DNA from: Betaproteobacteria bacterium
Lineage (GTDB): Bacteria; Pseudomonadota; Gammaproteobacteria; Burkholderiales; SG8-41
Reading direction: 5' to 3'
DNA length: 64,000 bases
Assembly: GCA_029863175.1 (NCBI GenBank)
Contig: JAOTVX010000007.1
Location: forward strand, 1 to 64,000
The first letter of the stretch is position 1, and every line of letters starts with the position of its first letter. The notes under the pieces are model-generated. The model was not told the DNA's origin. It searched no databases and worked only from the letters and a program-made list of their open reading frames with translations. Shown here one piece after another: positions 42,023-51,980 of the stretch. The translations under genes and the position numbers were made by a program.

Positions 42023-42100
42023 GAAGGCAGAAGGCGGAAGAGGGGCTCTGCCTGACTGCTTTTTTTCATCCTTTATCCTTATGCGTTCATCCTTTAGGAG
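42023..42100. repeat. Heptad-repeat island with opposed arms (rlmI/yidD)
   Basis: Left arm GAAGGCA GAAGGCG GAAGAGG (42023-42043). Right arm TCATCCT TTATCCT TATGCGT TCATCCT TTAGGAG (42066-42100), after a CTGCTTTTTTT run that could end the rlmI transcript. It separates convergent genes. Confidence 0.75.
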
Positions 42101-42305
42101 GCACGGGGTCTGTGCCTCCTGGATGCCACGGGCCGCAGCGAACGATGCGTCGCAGCGCCAGCCACGTGCCGCGGAGCGCGCCGTGCCGCTCGATGGCCTC
42201 GCTCGCGTAGGCCGAGCAGGTCGGGTAGAACCGGCACTGGCCGCCAAAGAAGGGGGAGAGAAGCAGCTGGTAAGCCCAGATGAAGCAAAGCAGAAGGGAC
42301 TTCAT
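42087..42305 (-). CDS. yidD: Membrane protein insertion efficiency factor YidD
   Basis: Small protein of 72 aa assisting YidC-dependent membrane protein insertion. Family sequence is clear: [34 protein letters not shown] and [19 protein letters not shown] chose the ATG at 42305 (MKSLLLCF); the open frame to 42359 is unconserved. Unusually it is not beside rnpA-yidC here but faces rlmI, and its last codons overlap the heptad island. Confidence 0.92.
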   Translation of the reverse strand: MKSLLLCFIWAYQLLLSPFFGGQCRFYPTCSAYASEAIERHGALRGTWLALRRIVRCGPWHPGGTDPVPPKG

Positions 42306-42450
42306 CAAGAAAGTATAGCGCTGCGGACTGTTGCCGGCCGCGGCCACTGTGGCACGCACAACGTGCGGCCACGCTGGTCAGGCCGATGCATGTGCAAAGG
42401 TACCGGTTTAATATTCGCTAATCCGATTCCCATTCGAGCACTCCCCGGTA

Positions 42451-43191
42451 ATGTCTTCAGCGAACCATCTCGATGACGCGGCCACCCGCGAGGCGCAGCC
42501 GCGAGGCGGGCGCCGCCGCGGGTTCCTTACGCTTTGGGCTTTCATGCTGGCCAGCGTCGCGGCGCACGGCACGGCACTGCTCGTTCTGCCGCCGTTCTCA
42601 TTCGATTACGCGCTGCGTCCCGCGGACGTGCTCGAAGTCGTGATGGTGCAAATTGCCCCAGCGCGCCCGGCGGCGGTGGAGCAAGCGCCGCCCGAGCCGC
42701 CGCCACAACCGATCCGTCCCACACGACATAAGGTAGGGAAGGCGCGACCGGTCACGGAGCCGAGCGCGCGCGACAACGCTCCGACCGTGTTGATGCTGCC
42801 CGAGCCGTGGCTGGATGACGAGTCGGCCATTCCCGCGCAAGCGCCGGGTGAGACGCCTGCGCCCACAGCTGGAACGGGGACTCAGGTAGCCAGCATTGCA
42901 CCGACGCCGCCCAGCTTCAGTGCGGCATACCTGAAAAACACGGCACCCTCCTACCCGCTCGCGGCGCGGCGCGCCGGCGAGCAAGGCACGGTGACACTCA
43001 GGGTGCGGGTCACGCGGGAGGGATTGCCCGAACGCGTGCGGGTCGAGAAGACGAGCGGATCAACCCGGCTCGATACCGCTGCGCTAGATGCAGTCCGGAG
43101 TTGGCGTTTTGTGCCGGCGCGGCGCGGCGTAACGCCGATCGAATCGTGGGTATTGGTGCCGGTCGTCTTCCGGCTCGAAGGCCCGTCGTGA
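42451..43191 (+). CDS. TonB-like energy transducer
   Basis: Single-anchor periplasm-spanning protein that passes proton-motive energy to outer-membrane receptors. Membrane segment at about residues 25-47 (GFLTLWAFMLASVAAHGTALLVLP), Pro/Ala-rich linker, and a C-terminal TonB domain (YPLAARRAGEQGTVTLRVRVTREGLPERVRVEKTSG to AVRSWRFVPARRG). 246 aa. No exbB/exbD or receptor next to it. Confidence 0.88.
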   Translation: MSSANHLDDAATREAQPRGGRRRGFLTLWAFMLASVAAHGTALLVLPPFSFDYALRPADVLEVVMVQIAPARPAAVEQAPPEPPPQPIRPTRHKVGKARPVTEPSARDNAPTVLMLPEPWLDDESAIPAQAPGETPAPTAGTGTQVASIAPTPPSFSAAYLKNTAPSYPLAARRAGEQGTVTLRVRVTREGLPERVRVEKTSGSTRLDTAALDAVRSWRFVPARRGVTPIESWVLVPVVFRLEGPS

Positions 43192-43276
43192 GGGAATAGG
43201 GAATGGGAAATGGGGAATGGGTGAGGCCTAAGCTTTGTGGAATTATTCTATTTCCTATTTCCGGTTTCCTATTCAC
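43191..43276. repeat. Heptad-repeat hairpin between convergent tonB and rlpA
   Basis: AGGGAAT AGGGAAT GGGAAAT GGGGAAT (43191-43218) faces ATTCTATTTCCTATTTCCGG and TTTCCTATTC (43245-43274). The arms start at one stop codon and end at the other, so the hairpin fills the whole intergenic space and could serve as a bidirectional transcript end. Confidence 0.8.
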
Positions 43277-44301
43277 CGGGTGAGGACGAAAGGCCTCACC
43301 CCGAACGCCTGGCTGATGCGATCCGCGACAGAGCGCGCCTCATTCCGGCTGGCGTAGGGGCCAGCCTGTACACGATACAGGCCGTCACGCGGATAGATGT
43401 GGAGCGTTTCCGCCAACCAGTCGATTTGGGCTTGCAGACGCGACAGGAAGCGCTCGGCATTATCCCGTGAGCCGAATGCACCCAACTGCAAATAGATACC
43501 TGAGGCGTGGCGGGTCAGTGGCGCAGCGGCCATGACATTGGTCGAACCGTCGGGGGCCGGGCCCGCCGCCGCAACCGGCTGCGCGCTTTCGGCGCTGTCG
43601 TTAACGACCGGAGCAGCGGCACTATCTGCTGCGGGCGACGCGCAACAACCTTCGGGGTCCGGCGCGCTCGCCACGACCGGCGTTGCCTCGGCGCCTGGTA
43701 TGATGCTTACCACTTCGACCTTGCCGCTTCCATTCGCGATGATGCCGAGCTTGTAGGCGGCGGTGTATGACAGGTCGATCTCCCGGTTGTCGAGAAACGG
43801 GCCGCGGTCCGTGATCCGCACCACGACGGACCGGCCATTGCGCACGTTGGTGACGCGCGCGTAGCTCGGGATCGGCAGGACCGGATGCGCTGCGGTCATC
43901 TGGTACATGTCGTAGATTTCCCCGGACGAGGTCTGCTTGCCGTGATAGCGACGGCCGTACCACGTGGCCACGCCCCGCGCACGATAGGGCCGCAGCGAGG
44001 TCATCGGCGTGTATTGCTTGCCCATGACGACGTACGGGCGCATCGTGCCCCGGTTCAGGGCTTCCACGCGGGGCGTCGCATCCGGGATGGTGTCGAGGTC
44101 GGGCGGCGGTTTGCCTCCGGGGCCGTCGTCGAGGTAGTAGCCGCCCCCGCGGGGTGCCGCCGGCCCATCGCGCTTGGCAGAGGTGCCGCATCCGCCCAAT
44201 GCGATCACGAGCATTGCGGCCATCGCCACGTGACGTTTGACGACGGACGAGTAACGACACCAACCCAAGCCGTTTCCGGTCTGCTTTTTCACAGTACTCA
44301 T
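43273..44301 (-). CDS. rlpA: Septal ring lytic transglycosylase RlpA (rare lipoprotein A)
   Basis: Outer-membrane lipoprotein cutting denuded glycan strands at the septum. Lipobox LVIALGGCG near residue 38, double-psi beta-barrel domain (GVATWYGRRYHGKQTSSGEIYDMYQMTAAHP, VRITDRGPF) and a C-terminal SPOR domain (GIYLQLGAFGSRDNAERFLSRLQAQ) that binds septal peptidoglycan. 342 aa. Last gene of the mreBCD-mrdA-rodA run on the minus strand. The start at 44301 could be a few codons further in; it lies in a weak heptad repeat. Confidence 0.92.
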   Translation of the reverse strand: MSTVKKQTGNGLGWCRYSSVVKRHVAMAAMLVIALGGCGTSAKRDGPAAPRGGGYYLDDGPGGKPPPDLDTIPDATPRVEALNRGTMRPYVVMGKQYTPMTSLRPYRARGVATWYGRRYHGKQTSSGEIYDMYQMTAAHPVLPIPSYARVTNVRNGRSVVVRITDRGPFLDNREIDLSYTAAYKLGIIANGSGKVEVVSIIPGAEATPVVASAPDPEGCCASPAADSAAAPVVNDSAESAQPVAAAGPAPDGSTNVMAAAPLTRHASGIYLQLGAFGSRDNAERFLSRLQAQIDWLAETLHIYPRDGLYRVQAGPYASRNEARSVADRISQAFGVRPFVLTR

Positions 44302-44326
44302 GGCTCATTACCCATGGCTGATTATG
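44299..44326. repeat. Weak heptad repeat (rlpA start)
   Basis: Four degenerate units TCATGGC TCATTAC CCATGGC TGATTAT covering the rlpA start codon and the 20-bp gap to rodA. Confidence 0.45.
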
Positions 44327-45458
44327 TTGGTATGAGCTTCTTGTGCGTTGCAATGCTCATCAGTATGCCGAAGCCGAGGCAGATCGAGACCAGCGCGGTG
44401 CCGCCATAGCTGATAAGCGGCAGCGGGACGCCGACGACCGGCAGGATCCCGCTCACCATGCCCATGTTAACGAAAACATAGGTAAAGAAAGTGAGCGTGA
44501 TTGCGCCCGCCAGCAGTCGAGCGAATAACGATGGCGCAGCCGCGGCGATCAGCAGGCCGCGCGAGACCACGAGCAGCAGCAGGAGGAGCAGCACGATATT
44601 GCCGATCAGCCCGAACTCCTCCGCGAAAACGGCAAACACGAAATCGGTGGTGCGCTCCGGTATGAAATCGAGATGAGTCTGTGTGCCGCTCATCCAGCCT
44701 TTCCCGAGCAGGCCGCCCGAGCCGACCGCAATCGTGGACTGGATGGTGTGGTAGCCCGCGCCGAGCGGGTCCTGGGTGGGGTCGATCAGCGTCAGGATGC
44801 GCTGGCGCTGATAGTCGTGCAGCAGCGACCATGCGAAGGGCGCCGCGACGAGGCCCGCGACGGCGCTCCCGCCGATGATGCGCCACGGCAGCCCGGCAAG
44901 GAACATCACGAAGAAGCCGGAGGCCGTGATTAACAACGCCGTGCCGAGATCGGGCTGGCGGGCGATAAGCGCGACGGGAAGCAATAACATCACAACCGCG
45001 ACGGCGTAGTTCCAGAGCCTCAGGCCGGCCTCGTGGCGGTTGAAGTACCAGGCCATCGCCAATGGCACCGCAATCTTCATCAACTCCGAGGGCTGGATGC
45101 GGGTGATGCCGACGTCGAGCCAGCGTCGCGCGCCGTGCGACACCTCTCCGGCCAGCGCGACGGCAACGAGGAGGAGCACGCCGACGAGGTAGACCGGGAA
45201 CGCAAGCCGAAGGAGGAAATGGGGCGGAATATTGGCGAACACCCACAGGACGCCCAGCGCAATCACCATGTTGGCGAGCTGAGCGGAAACGCGCGCGACA
45301 TTCCCGTTCGAGGCACTGAAGAGTATGAGGAGGCCCGCCACCATCAGCGCGAGCACCAGGCCGAGCAGCAGGCCGTCGATGTGCCGCGTGAGGTGGCGGG
45401 TGACGCGCCTAACCGCCGGATGCATCGGATCCGTCCTTCCTGACGCGCAGCGGTGCAT
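44322..45458 (-). CDS. rodA: Rod-shape peptidoglycan polymerase RodA
   Basis: SEDS-family glycosyltransferase polymerising lipid II in the elongasome with PBP2. About ten membrane segments; the family block GSGGLLGKGWMSGTQTHLDFIPERTTDFVFAVFAEEFG is intact, and the C-terminus reads GVPLPLISYGGTALVSICLGFGIL. 378 aa from 45458, or 367 aa from an inner ATG at 45425 (MHPAVRRVTRHL), which suits the family better. It overlaps the 3' end of mrdA. Confidence 0.93.
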   Translation of the reverse strand: MHRCASGRTDPMHPAVRRVTRHLTRHIDGLLLGLVLALMVAGLLILFSASNGNVARVSAQLANMVIALGVLWVFANIPPHFLLRLAFPVYLVGVLLLVAVALAGEVSHGARRWLDVGITRIQPSELMKIAVPLAMAWYFNRHEAGLRLWNYAVAVVMLLLPVALIARQPDLGTALLITASGFFVMFLAGLPWRIIGGSAVAGLVAAPFAWSLLHDYQRQRILTLIDPTQDPLGAGYHTIQSTIAVGSGGLLGKGWMSGTQTHLDFIPERTTDFVFAVFAEEFGLIGNIVLLLLLLLVVSRGLLIAAAAPSLFARLLAGAITLTFFTYVFVNMGMVSGILPVVGVPLPLISYGGTALVSICLGFGILMSIATHKKLIPT

Positions 45459-47322
45459 TGGCCGGCGCCCGCCCGAGGAGGTAGTAATCGAGCACCTTGC
45501 GCGCGACGGGGGCGGCGCTGCGCGATCCGAACCCCGCGTTCTCGACGACGACGGCGAGCGCGATCCGGGGTCGGTCGGCCGGGGCGTAGGCGACGAACAG
45601 GGCGTGGTCGCGGAAGCGCTCTTTCACCTTGCTCTCGACGTATTTCACGCCCGCCTTGAGGGCGACCACCTGCGAGGTGCCGGTCTTGCCCGCGCTCACG
45701 TAGCCCGCCTTCGCGAAGGCGCGCGAACCGGTGCCTTCCTCGTTGACGCCGATCAATGCCTGCTTGACCACCGCGATGTGGCGGGGATCGAGATCAAGCG
45801 TGCGCACCGGCTTGGGTTCAATCGGTCGCCGCTCGGCCTTGCGGGAATCCTCCACGTAGTCGACGACGTGCGGGCGGTACATAACGCCGTCGTTGGCGAG
45901 CGTCGCGATGGCGGCCGCAAGCTGCAACGGTGTGTACGAGTTGTAGCCCTGGCCGATGCCGATGCTGATGGTCTCGCCGGGATACCACTTCTCCTTGAAA
46001 CGGCGCTGCTTCCACTGGCGCGACGGCAGGACGCCCGCGGCTTCACCCGTGATGTCGATGCCCGTGCGGCCGCCGAACCCGATCGACCCCATGAAACGCG
46101 AGATCGCGTCAATGCCAAGATCGTTGGCGAGCACGTAGTAATAGGTGTCGCACGACTTCACGATCGATTTGTACATGTCGACCATGCCGTGTCCGCCGAC
46201 CTTGTCGTCGTGGAAGATGCGGCCGCCGAAACTGAAAAAGCCGGGGTCCTGAATCGCCTGTTCCGGTGTGCGGCGCCCCAGGCTCAGCGCAGCGAGCGCC
46301 ATGAACGGCTTGAAGGTAGAGCCAGGCGGATAAGTGCCGGACAGCGCGCGGTTGAGCAGCGGGCGGTCCGGCGAGTTATTGAGCTCATGCCAGTTCAGCG
46401 GATCGATGCCGTCGACGAAGAGGTTGGGGTCGAAGCCGGGCTTGCTCACGAAAGCGAGCACGCCGCCGGTCGTGGGGTCGATGGCGACCAGCGCTCCGCG
46501 CCGGCCGCCAATCGCGTTGTAAGCGACTTCCTGCAGGCCCGCGTCGATGTTCAGTATCAGGTTATGCCCAGACATTGGCGGCGTGCGGGAGAGCGTGCGC
46601 ACTGCGCGGCCGCCGGAGTCAACCTCGACTTCCTCGATCCCCGTCGAGCCGTGTAGGAGGCGCTCGTAGCTCAGCTCGAGTCCGGTTTTTCCGATGTAAT
46701 CGGTGCCGCGATAATTGGCAGCGTCGTCATCGGCCTCGAGCCGGTCGAGTTCGCGTTGGTTGATGCGGCCAATGTAGCCCACAACGTGGGAGAACAGCTC
46801 TCCCTGCGGATACTGGCGGAACAGCCGGGCGTTGATCTCAACCCCTGGAAAACGGTAGCGTTGGGCGGCGAAGCGCGCGATCTCCTCGTCGGAGAGGCGG
46901 GTGCGGATGGGAAGACTGCCGACACGCTTGCTTTCTTCCATAAGGCGTTTGAAGCGGCGCCGGTCGCGCGGCCCGATCTCGACCAGCGTCGACACCCTGT
47001 CGATGAGGCCGTCGATGTCCTCTATCTCGCGCGGCTGGATCTCCAGCGTATAGGCAGAATAGTTGTGCGCAAGCACCACCCCGTTGCGGTCGGTAATGAT
47101 GCCGCGGTTTGGCGGGACGGGAACGACCGAGATACGGTTGGCTTCGGCCAGCGTTTGCAGATCTTCGTGCCGCACGACCTGCAGGTAGGCGAAGCGCGCA
47201 AGGAGCAGCGCGGACAGGACCAGCGCGAAGCCGAAGGCGAGCGAAAGGCGCACCTTGAAATGGTGCGTTTCGAGCTGCGCATTCCGGATCTCCACGCCGG
47301 GATTGATCGACAGTTCAGGCAT
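45409..47322 (-). CDS. mrdA: Penicillin-binding protein 2
   Basis: Class B transpeptidase cross-linking side-wall peptidoglycan. An N-terminal membrane anchor (LSLAFGFALVLSALLLARFAYLQV) is followed by the dimerisation domain and the transpeptidase domain with SxxK in PGSTFKPFMAL, SxD in VKSCDTYYYVL and KTGTSQV. I choose the ATG at 47322 (MPELSINPGVEIRNAQ), giving about 637 aa; it overlaps the mreD stop. A longer open frame to 47397 lies within mreD. Confidence 0.94.
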   Translation of the reverse strand: MPELSINPGVEIRNAQLETHHFKVRLSLAFGFALVLSALLLARFAYLQVVRHEDLQTLAEANRISVVPVPPNRGIITDRNGVVLAHNYSAYTLEIQPREIEDIDGLIDRVSTLVEIGPRDRRRFKRLMEESKRVGSLPIRTRLSDEEIARFAAQRYRFPGVEINARLFRQYPQGELFSHVVGYIGRINQRELDRLEADDDAANYRGTDYIGKTGLELSYERLLHGSTGIEEVEVDSGGRAVRTLSRTPPMSGHNLILNIDAGLQEVAYNAIGGRRGALVAIDPTTGGVLAFVSKPGFDPNLFVDGIDPLNWHELNNSPDRPLLNRALSGTYPPGSTFKPFMALAALSLGRRTPEQAIQDPGFFSFGGRIFHDDKVGGHGMVDMYKSIVKSCDTYYYVLANDLGIDAISRFMGSIGFGGRTGIDITGEAAGVLPSRQWKQRRFKEKWYPGETISIGIGQGYNSYTPLQLAAAIATLANDGVMYRPHVVDYVEDSRKAERRPIEPKPVRTLDLDPRHIAVVKQALIGVNEEGTGSRAFAKAGYVSAGKTGTSQVVALKAGVKYVESKVKERFRDHALFVAYAPADRPRIALAVVVENAGFGSRSAAPVARKVLDYYLLGRAPANAPLRVRKDGSDASGG

Positions 47323-47836
47323 GATACGGGTCGGGTTTGGGCCGCAGCGGGATCTTGAGGAGTGCCCCGAGCGGCGGCCACAGCGCACCGGCGACAAAGC
47401 TCCCGAGGAAATACTGCCATCCTGGGAAATCCGCCCCCGCGAGCATGCGAATGGCGACGATGATCAGGTCGTTCAACAGAAGCAGCGGGATAATGTGCAG
47501 TGCCTGGGGTGTCACGGAGAACATGCGCACGCGGCGGTGCAGGATGAGCCCGGCATAGGCAAGAATGGTGTACGCGAGCGCATGCTGGCCGAACAGGGTG
47601 CCGTCGGCGACATCCATGAACAGCCCCACCACCCACGCGGTCACGAAACCGATTTTGCGCGGCTGCTCGATGCACCAGTAGAGCACGACCAGCGCAACGA
47701 AGTCGGGCATTAACCACCGCCAGTAGCCGGACCAGGGCAGTAGGTTTAGCAGCAGCGCCGCGATCAAGGTGAGCGCGATGTAGCCGGGCTTAACCGGCAA
47801 CAGGATCTCGTGGGGCGCCGCACGGGTGTCGGCCAT
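47315..47836 (-). CDS. mreD: Rod-shape-determining protein MreD
   Basis: Multi-span inner-membrane protein of the elongasome linking MreC to the synthetic enzymes. 173 aa with five or so hydrophobic segments (GYIALTLIAALLLNLLPW, MPDFVALVVLYWCIE, FVTAWVVGLFMDVADGTLFGQHALAYTILAYAGLIL). Start MADTRAAPHEILLPVKPGY at 47836 overlaps the mreC stop; its own stop overlaps the mrdA start, so translation of the three is probably coupled. Confidence 0.93.
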   Translation of the reverse strand: MADTRAAPHEILLPVKPGYIALTLIAALLLNLLPWSGYWRWLMPDFVALVVLYWCIEQPRKIGFVTAWVVGLFMDVADGTLFGQHALAYTILAYAGLILHRRVRMFSVTPQALHIIPLLLLNDLIIVAIRMLAGADFPGWQYFLGSFVAGALWPPLGALLKIPLRPKPDPYHA

Positions 47837-48735
47837 CAGCGTTTCCTCGGCTTCTTCCGGGACCGGCGCGGACTCGGTTCCTCGACCGGGCGCGGCGGGA
47901 GATCGCGCTGCGCGCTCAACAGCAGGACCTGCGTATGATTGGAAACGCCGGCGAGCGGTGTGCAAATGATGCGGGCGAAGAGCTGACTGGCATTGCGCTC
48001 GACGTGCGAGACGCGAGCGACCGGCAGGCCGGGCGGGTAGACGCCGTCGATCCCAGACGTGACCAGCTCGTCGCCGTTTTCGTGATCGGCGTTGTGGGGG
48101 ATGAAACGCAGCTCGAGCGCGCCGTCGCGGCCCGTTCCCGACAGTACCGCGCGCAATCCGTTGCGCAGGTTCTGGACCGGAACGAAGTGGCTCTTGTCGG
48201 TTACGAGGGTTACTTCCGAAAGCCAGGGGTAGACGCGGGTCACCTGGCCTACGAGGCCGCGGTCGTCCGCCACGGGCTGGCCGGCCTTGACGTCGTCGCG
48301 CGCCCCCCTGTCCACGATGATCCGGCGGCTGAAGGGATCGCGCGCGGCGTAGACCACTTCGGCGGCAGTCGCGCTGAACGCGAAGTGCTTGCGCGCGCCG
48401 ATGAGAGCGCGCAAATGGGCGTTCTCGGCGTGCAGCGCCTTCAGCTGCTGCAACGGCCCGGCATTGGAGAAATTCTCCTGGGCGAGGCGGGCGTTCTCGG
48501 CGCGCAGCGACGAGTGCGTCACGAAAAAATCGCTGACGCGGCGGGCGATGCTTGCGGGCGCGACGGCGATGCGCTGCAGTGGATAGAGGATGACGGCTGC
48601 GATCTGGCGCAGCGGCGCAAGATAATTGAGATGGGCGTCGGTGACGAGCAGCGCGAGCGAGAGGGCGAAGAAGATCAGCAGGCGGGCAAGCGGGGTGGGG
48701 CCAGTCCTGAAAAAAGGCGGGGCCTGGTATTCCAT
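47836..48735 (-). CDS. mreC: Cell-shape-determining protein MreC
   Basis: Bitopic periplasmic scaffold that activates PBP2/RodA. Membrane segment at about residues 17-32 (LARLLIFFALSLALLVTD), a coiled coil (SLRAENARLAQENFSNAGPLQQLKALHAENAHLRALIG) and two beta domains with GLVGQVTRVYPWLSEVTLVTD. 299 aa; the C-terminus is basic and Pro-rich. A heptad island separates it from mreB. Confidence 0.93.
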   Translation of the reverse strand: MEYQAPPFFRTGPTPLARLLIFFALSLALLVTDAHLNYLAPLRQIAAVILYPLQRIAVAPASIARRVSDFFVTHSSLRAENARLAQENFSNAGPLQQLKALHAENAHLRALIGARKHFAFSATAAEVVYAARDPFSRRIIVDRGARDDVKAGQPVADDRGLVGQVTRVYPWLSEVTLVTDKSHFVPVQNLRNGLRAVLSGTGRDGALELRFIPHNADHENGDELVTSGIDGVYPPGLPVARVSHVERNASQLFARIICTPLAGVSNHTQVLLLSAQRDLPPRPVEEPSPRRSRKKPRKR

Positions 48736-48740
48736 TCAAC

Positions 48741-48770
48741 GGTGACGAGTGACAGGTGACGGGTGACGGG
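48741..48770. repeat. Heptad-repeat island (mreB/mreC)
   Basis: Four units GGTGACG AGTGACA GGTGACG GGTGACG in the 69-bp gap between mreB and mreC, inside an operon. Confidence 0.8.
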
Positions 48771-48804
48771 CAAAGTGCCTCACGCCTGGCTCCTCGCGCT
48801 TCAC

Positions 48805-49860
<1,056 letters not shown>

Positions 49861-49940
49861 CTAAAAGGATTTGATGCTGCGCATCAGGAAGTTATGATAA
49901 CCTATGCAGCTTCGATTTTTAAGTCGTTTTGCGGTGCTCG

Positions 49941-50228
49941 ATGGCGCTGACGCTGGATGACGTAAAGCGCGTGGCCCACCTGGCCCGGGTCGCGGTCGAT
50001 GAGGCCGAGGCGCAGGCCGTGCTGTCCCAGTTGAACGGGGTCTTCCTGTTGATTGCCGAGATACAGGCGGTCGACACCCGTGGGGTCGAGCCGATGTCCC
50101 ACGCGCTCGACGTTACCCAGCGCTTGCGCGCCGATGCAGTGACCGAGTCCGACCAGCGCGACCGGTTTCAATCGATCGCGCCCCACGTCGAAGGCGGCCT
50201 CTACCTCGTGCCCAAGGTCATTGAATAA
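49941..50228 (+). CDS. gatC: Asp-tRNA(Asn)/Glu-tRNA(Gln) amidotransferase subunit C
   Basis: Small subunit stabilising the GatAB transamidosome that converts mischarged Glu-tRNA(Gln) or Asp-tRNA(Asn). [21 protein letters not shown] and [20 protein letters not shown] are typical. 95 aa from the ATG at 49941. Its presence implies the organism relies on the indirect route for at least one amide aminoacyl-tRNA. Confidence 0.94.
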   Translation: MALTLDDVKRVAHLARVAVDEAEAQAVLSQLNGVFLLIAEIQAVDTRGVEPMSHALDVTQRLRADAVTESDQRDRFQSIAPHVEGGLYLVPKVIE

Positions 50229-50296
50229 GTGAGGTGTCCGGTCCCGGAGGCCGCTGCGCCGCGGCCCTGGGCCCGTATCCCGGTTCTCGCAGATCG

Positions 50297-51754
50297 ATGC
50301 ACAACGTCACTATCAGCAGCCTTGCTGCCGAGCTCGCTGGCCGGCGGCTTTCCAGCGTTGAGCTTACGCGCCATTTCCTGCAGAGAATCAAGGTATTGAA
50401 TGAGCGCTACAATTGCTTTATCACGCTTGACGAGACGCGCAGCCTGGAACAAGCGCAAGCCGCTGACGGGCTGAGGGCCGCGGGACGCGCGGGGCCGCTC
50501 ACCGGCATTCCGATCGCTCAAAAAGACATCTACTGCGCCCGGGGCTGGCGCACGACCTGCGCTTCCAGAATGCTCTCGAATTTCGTCTCCCCATACGATG
50601 CGCATGTGGTGGAGCAGTTCAACGCGGCCGGCGCAGTCATTCTGGGCAAGACCAACATGGACGAGTTCGCGATGGGCTCGTCAAACGAGAACTCGCACTT
50701 CGGTCCGGTCCGGAATCCCTGGAGCGAGGACGCGGTGCCGGGCGGTAGCTCGGGGGGATCGGCCGCAGCGGTCGCCGCCCGCCTCGCGCCCGGAGCCACC
50801 GCGACCGACACGGGCGGCTCGATCCGGCAGCCTGCTGCGCTCACCGGGATTTGCGGACTGAAGCCGACTTACGGGATGGTCTCCCGCTACGGCATGATCG
50901 CCTTTGCGTCCAGCCTTGACCAGGGCGGCCCGATGGCGCGCACCGCGGGAGACCTCGCGCTGATGCTGAACGTCATGGCCGGGTTCGACGCGCGCGACTC
51001 CACCTCGCTCGATCGCGACCGCGAGGACTATGCGCGTGGGCTCGGGCAGTCGATTCGCGGCATGAAGATCGGGTTGCCCCGCGAATTCTTCGCCGAAGGC
51101 GCGTCCGCCGCGGTGACGAAGGCGGTGGATACCGCGATCGCCGAGTTCCGCAAGCTCGGCTGTGAAACGGTCGAGGTAAGCCTGCCGAACACGAAGCTTT
51201 CCGTGCCAGTGTATTACGTCCTTGCCCCGGCAGAAGCCTCGAGCAACCTGGCGCGCTACGATGGCGTGCGCTACGGCTACCGCGCGCCGGACTACGCCGA
51301 CTTGGCCGACATGTACAAAAAAACGCGGGCGCAGGGCTTTGGCGCCGAGGTCAAGCGCCGCATTTTGATCGGCACTTATGTGCTCTCCCACGGCTACTAC
51401 GACGCCTACTACATCCAGGCGCAGAAGGTGCGGCGGCTGATCGCGCGCGATTTCGCCGAAGCGTTCAAGGCGTGCGATGTCATCATGGGGCCGACCAGCC
51501 CGACTACCGCGTTCCGGATCGGAGAGAAGGCGGGCGATCCCGTGCAGATGTACCTGTCCGATATCTACACCATTGCAGTCAATCTTGCGGGCCTGCCCGG
51601 CATGTCGATTCCTTGCGGCTTTGGGGGCGGGGGGCTGCCCGTGGGATTGCAGATCATCGGCAATCACTTTGCCGAAGCCAGGATGCTCAACGTCGCACAC
51701 CAGTATCAAATGGAAACGGATTGGCACGAGCGGGTGCCGCCCGGCGTCGAGTGA
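50297..51754 (+). CDS. gatA: Asp-tRNA(Asn)/Glu-tRNA(Gln) amidotransferase subunit A
   Basis: Amidase-signature glutaminase subunit supplying ammonia. Ser-cisSer-Lys triad region: PIAQKDIY (Lys), [17 protein letters not shown] and [24 protein letters not shown]. 485 aa from the ATG at 50297 ([13 protein letters not shown]); an upstream GTG frame to 50234 is unconserved. The stop codon TGA (51752-51754) is part of the first heptad of the long repeat that follows. Confidence 0.95.
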   Translation: MHNVTISSLAAELAGRRLSSVELTRHFLQRIKVLNERYNCFITLDETRSLEQAQAADGLRAAGRAGPLTGIPIAQKDIYCARGWRTTCASRMLSNFVSPYDAHVVEQFNAAGAVILGKTNMDEFAMGSSNENSHFGPVRNPWSEDAVPGGSSGGSAAAVAARLAPGATATDTGGSIRQPAALTGICGLKPTYGMVSRYGMIAFASSLDQGGPMARTAGDLALMLNVMAGFDARDSTSLDRDREDYARGLGQSIRGMKIGLPREFFAEGASAAVTKAVDTAIAEFRKLGCETVEVSLPNTKLSVPVYYVLAPAEASSNLARYDGVRYGYRAPDYADLADMYKKTRAQGFGAEVKRRILIGTYVLSHGYYDAYYIQAQKVRRLIARDFAEAFKACDVIMGPTSPTTAFRIGEKAGDPVQMYLSDIYTIAVNLAGLPGMSIPCGFGGGGLPVGLQIIGNHFAEARMLNVAHQYQMETDWHERVPPGVE

Positions 51755-51869
51755 TCGGTGATGGGTGACGAGTGACGAGTGATGAGTGACGAGTGATGAG
51801 TGACGAGTGATGAGTGATGAGTGATGAGTGATGAGTGGTGAGTGGTGAGTGATGAGTGGTGAGTGGTGA
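51751..51869. repeat. Longest heptad array: 17 units (gatA/gatB)
   Basis: Seventeen consecutive 7-mers in perfect register: GTGATCG, GTGATGG, then GTGACGA, GTGATGA and GTGGTGA variants. The first unit contains the gatA stop. Variation is confined almost entirely to positions 4 and 5 of the unit, plus position 7 in the first two units. Confidence 0.95.
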
Positions 51870-51931
51870 ATTGAAAATTGTTTGTCTCCCCCCGCGGGGC
51901 GCCAGACGGTCATACGGGGTAAAGGAAACAA

Positions 51932-51966
51932 CCCGTCACCCGTCACCCATTACTCATCACCCGTCG
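51932..51966. repeat. Opposed arm of the gatA/gatB heptad array
   Basis: Five 7-mers CCCGTCA CCCGTCA CCCATTA CTCATCA CCCGTCG, the complement type of the 17-unit array, ending 14 bp before the gatB start. Confidence 0.85.
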
Positions 51967-51980
51967 CGGAGCGACGCCAA

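Noticed and set aside
47315..48739. 474-aa minus-strand frame starting in mreC
   Set aside because: The first part is mreC read out of frame; only the last 173 codons are real and are mreD.
51751..51869. CRISPR array
   Set aside because: Units are 7 bases, contiguous and without spacers; no cas genes in the window.
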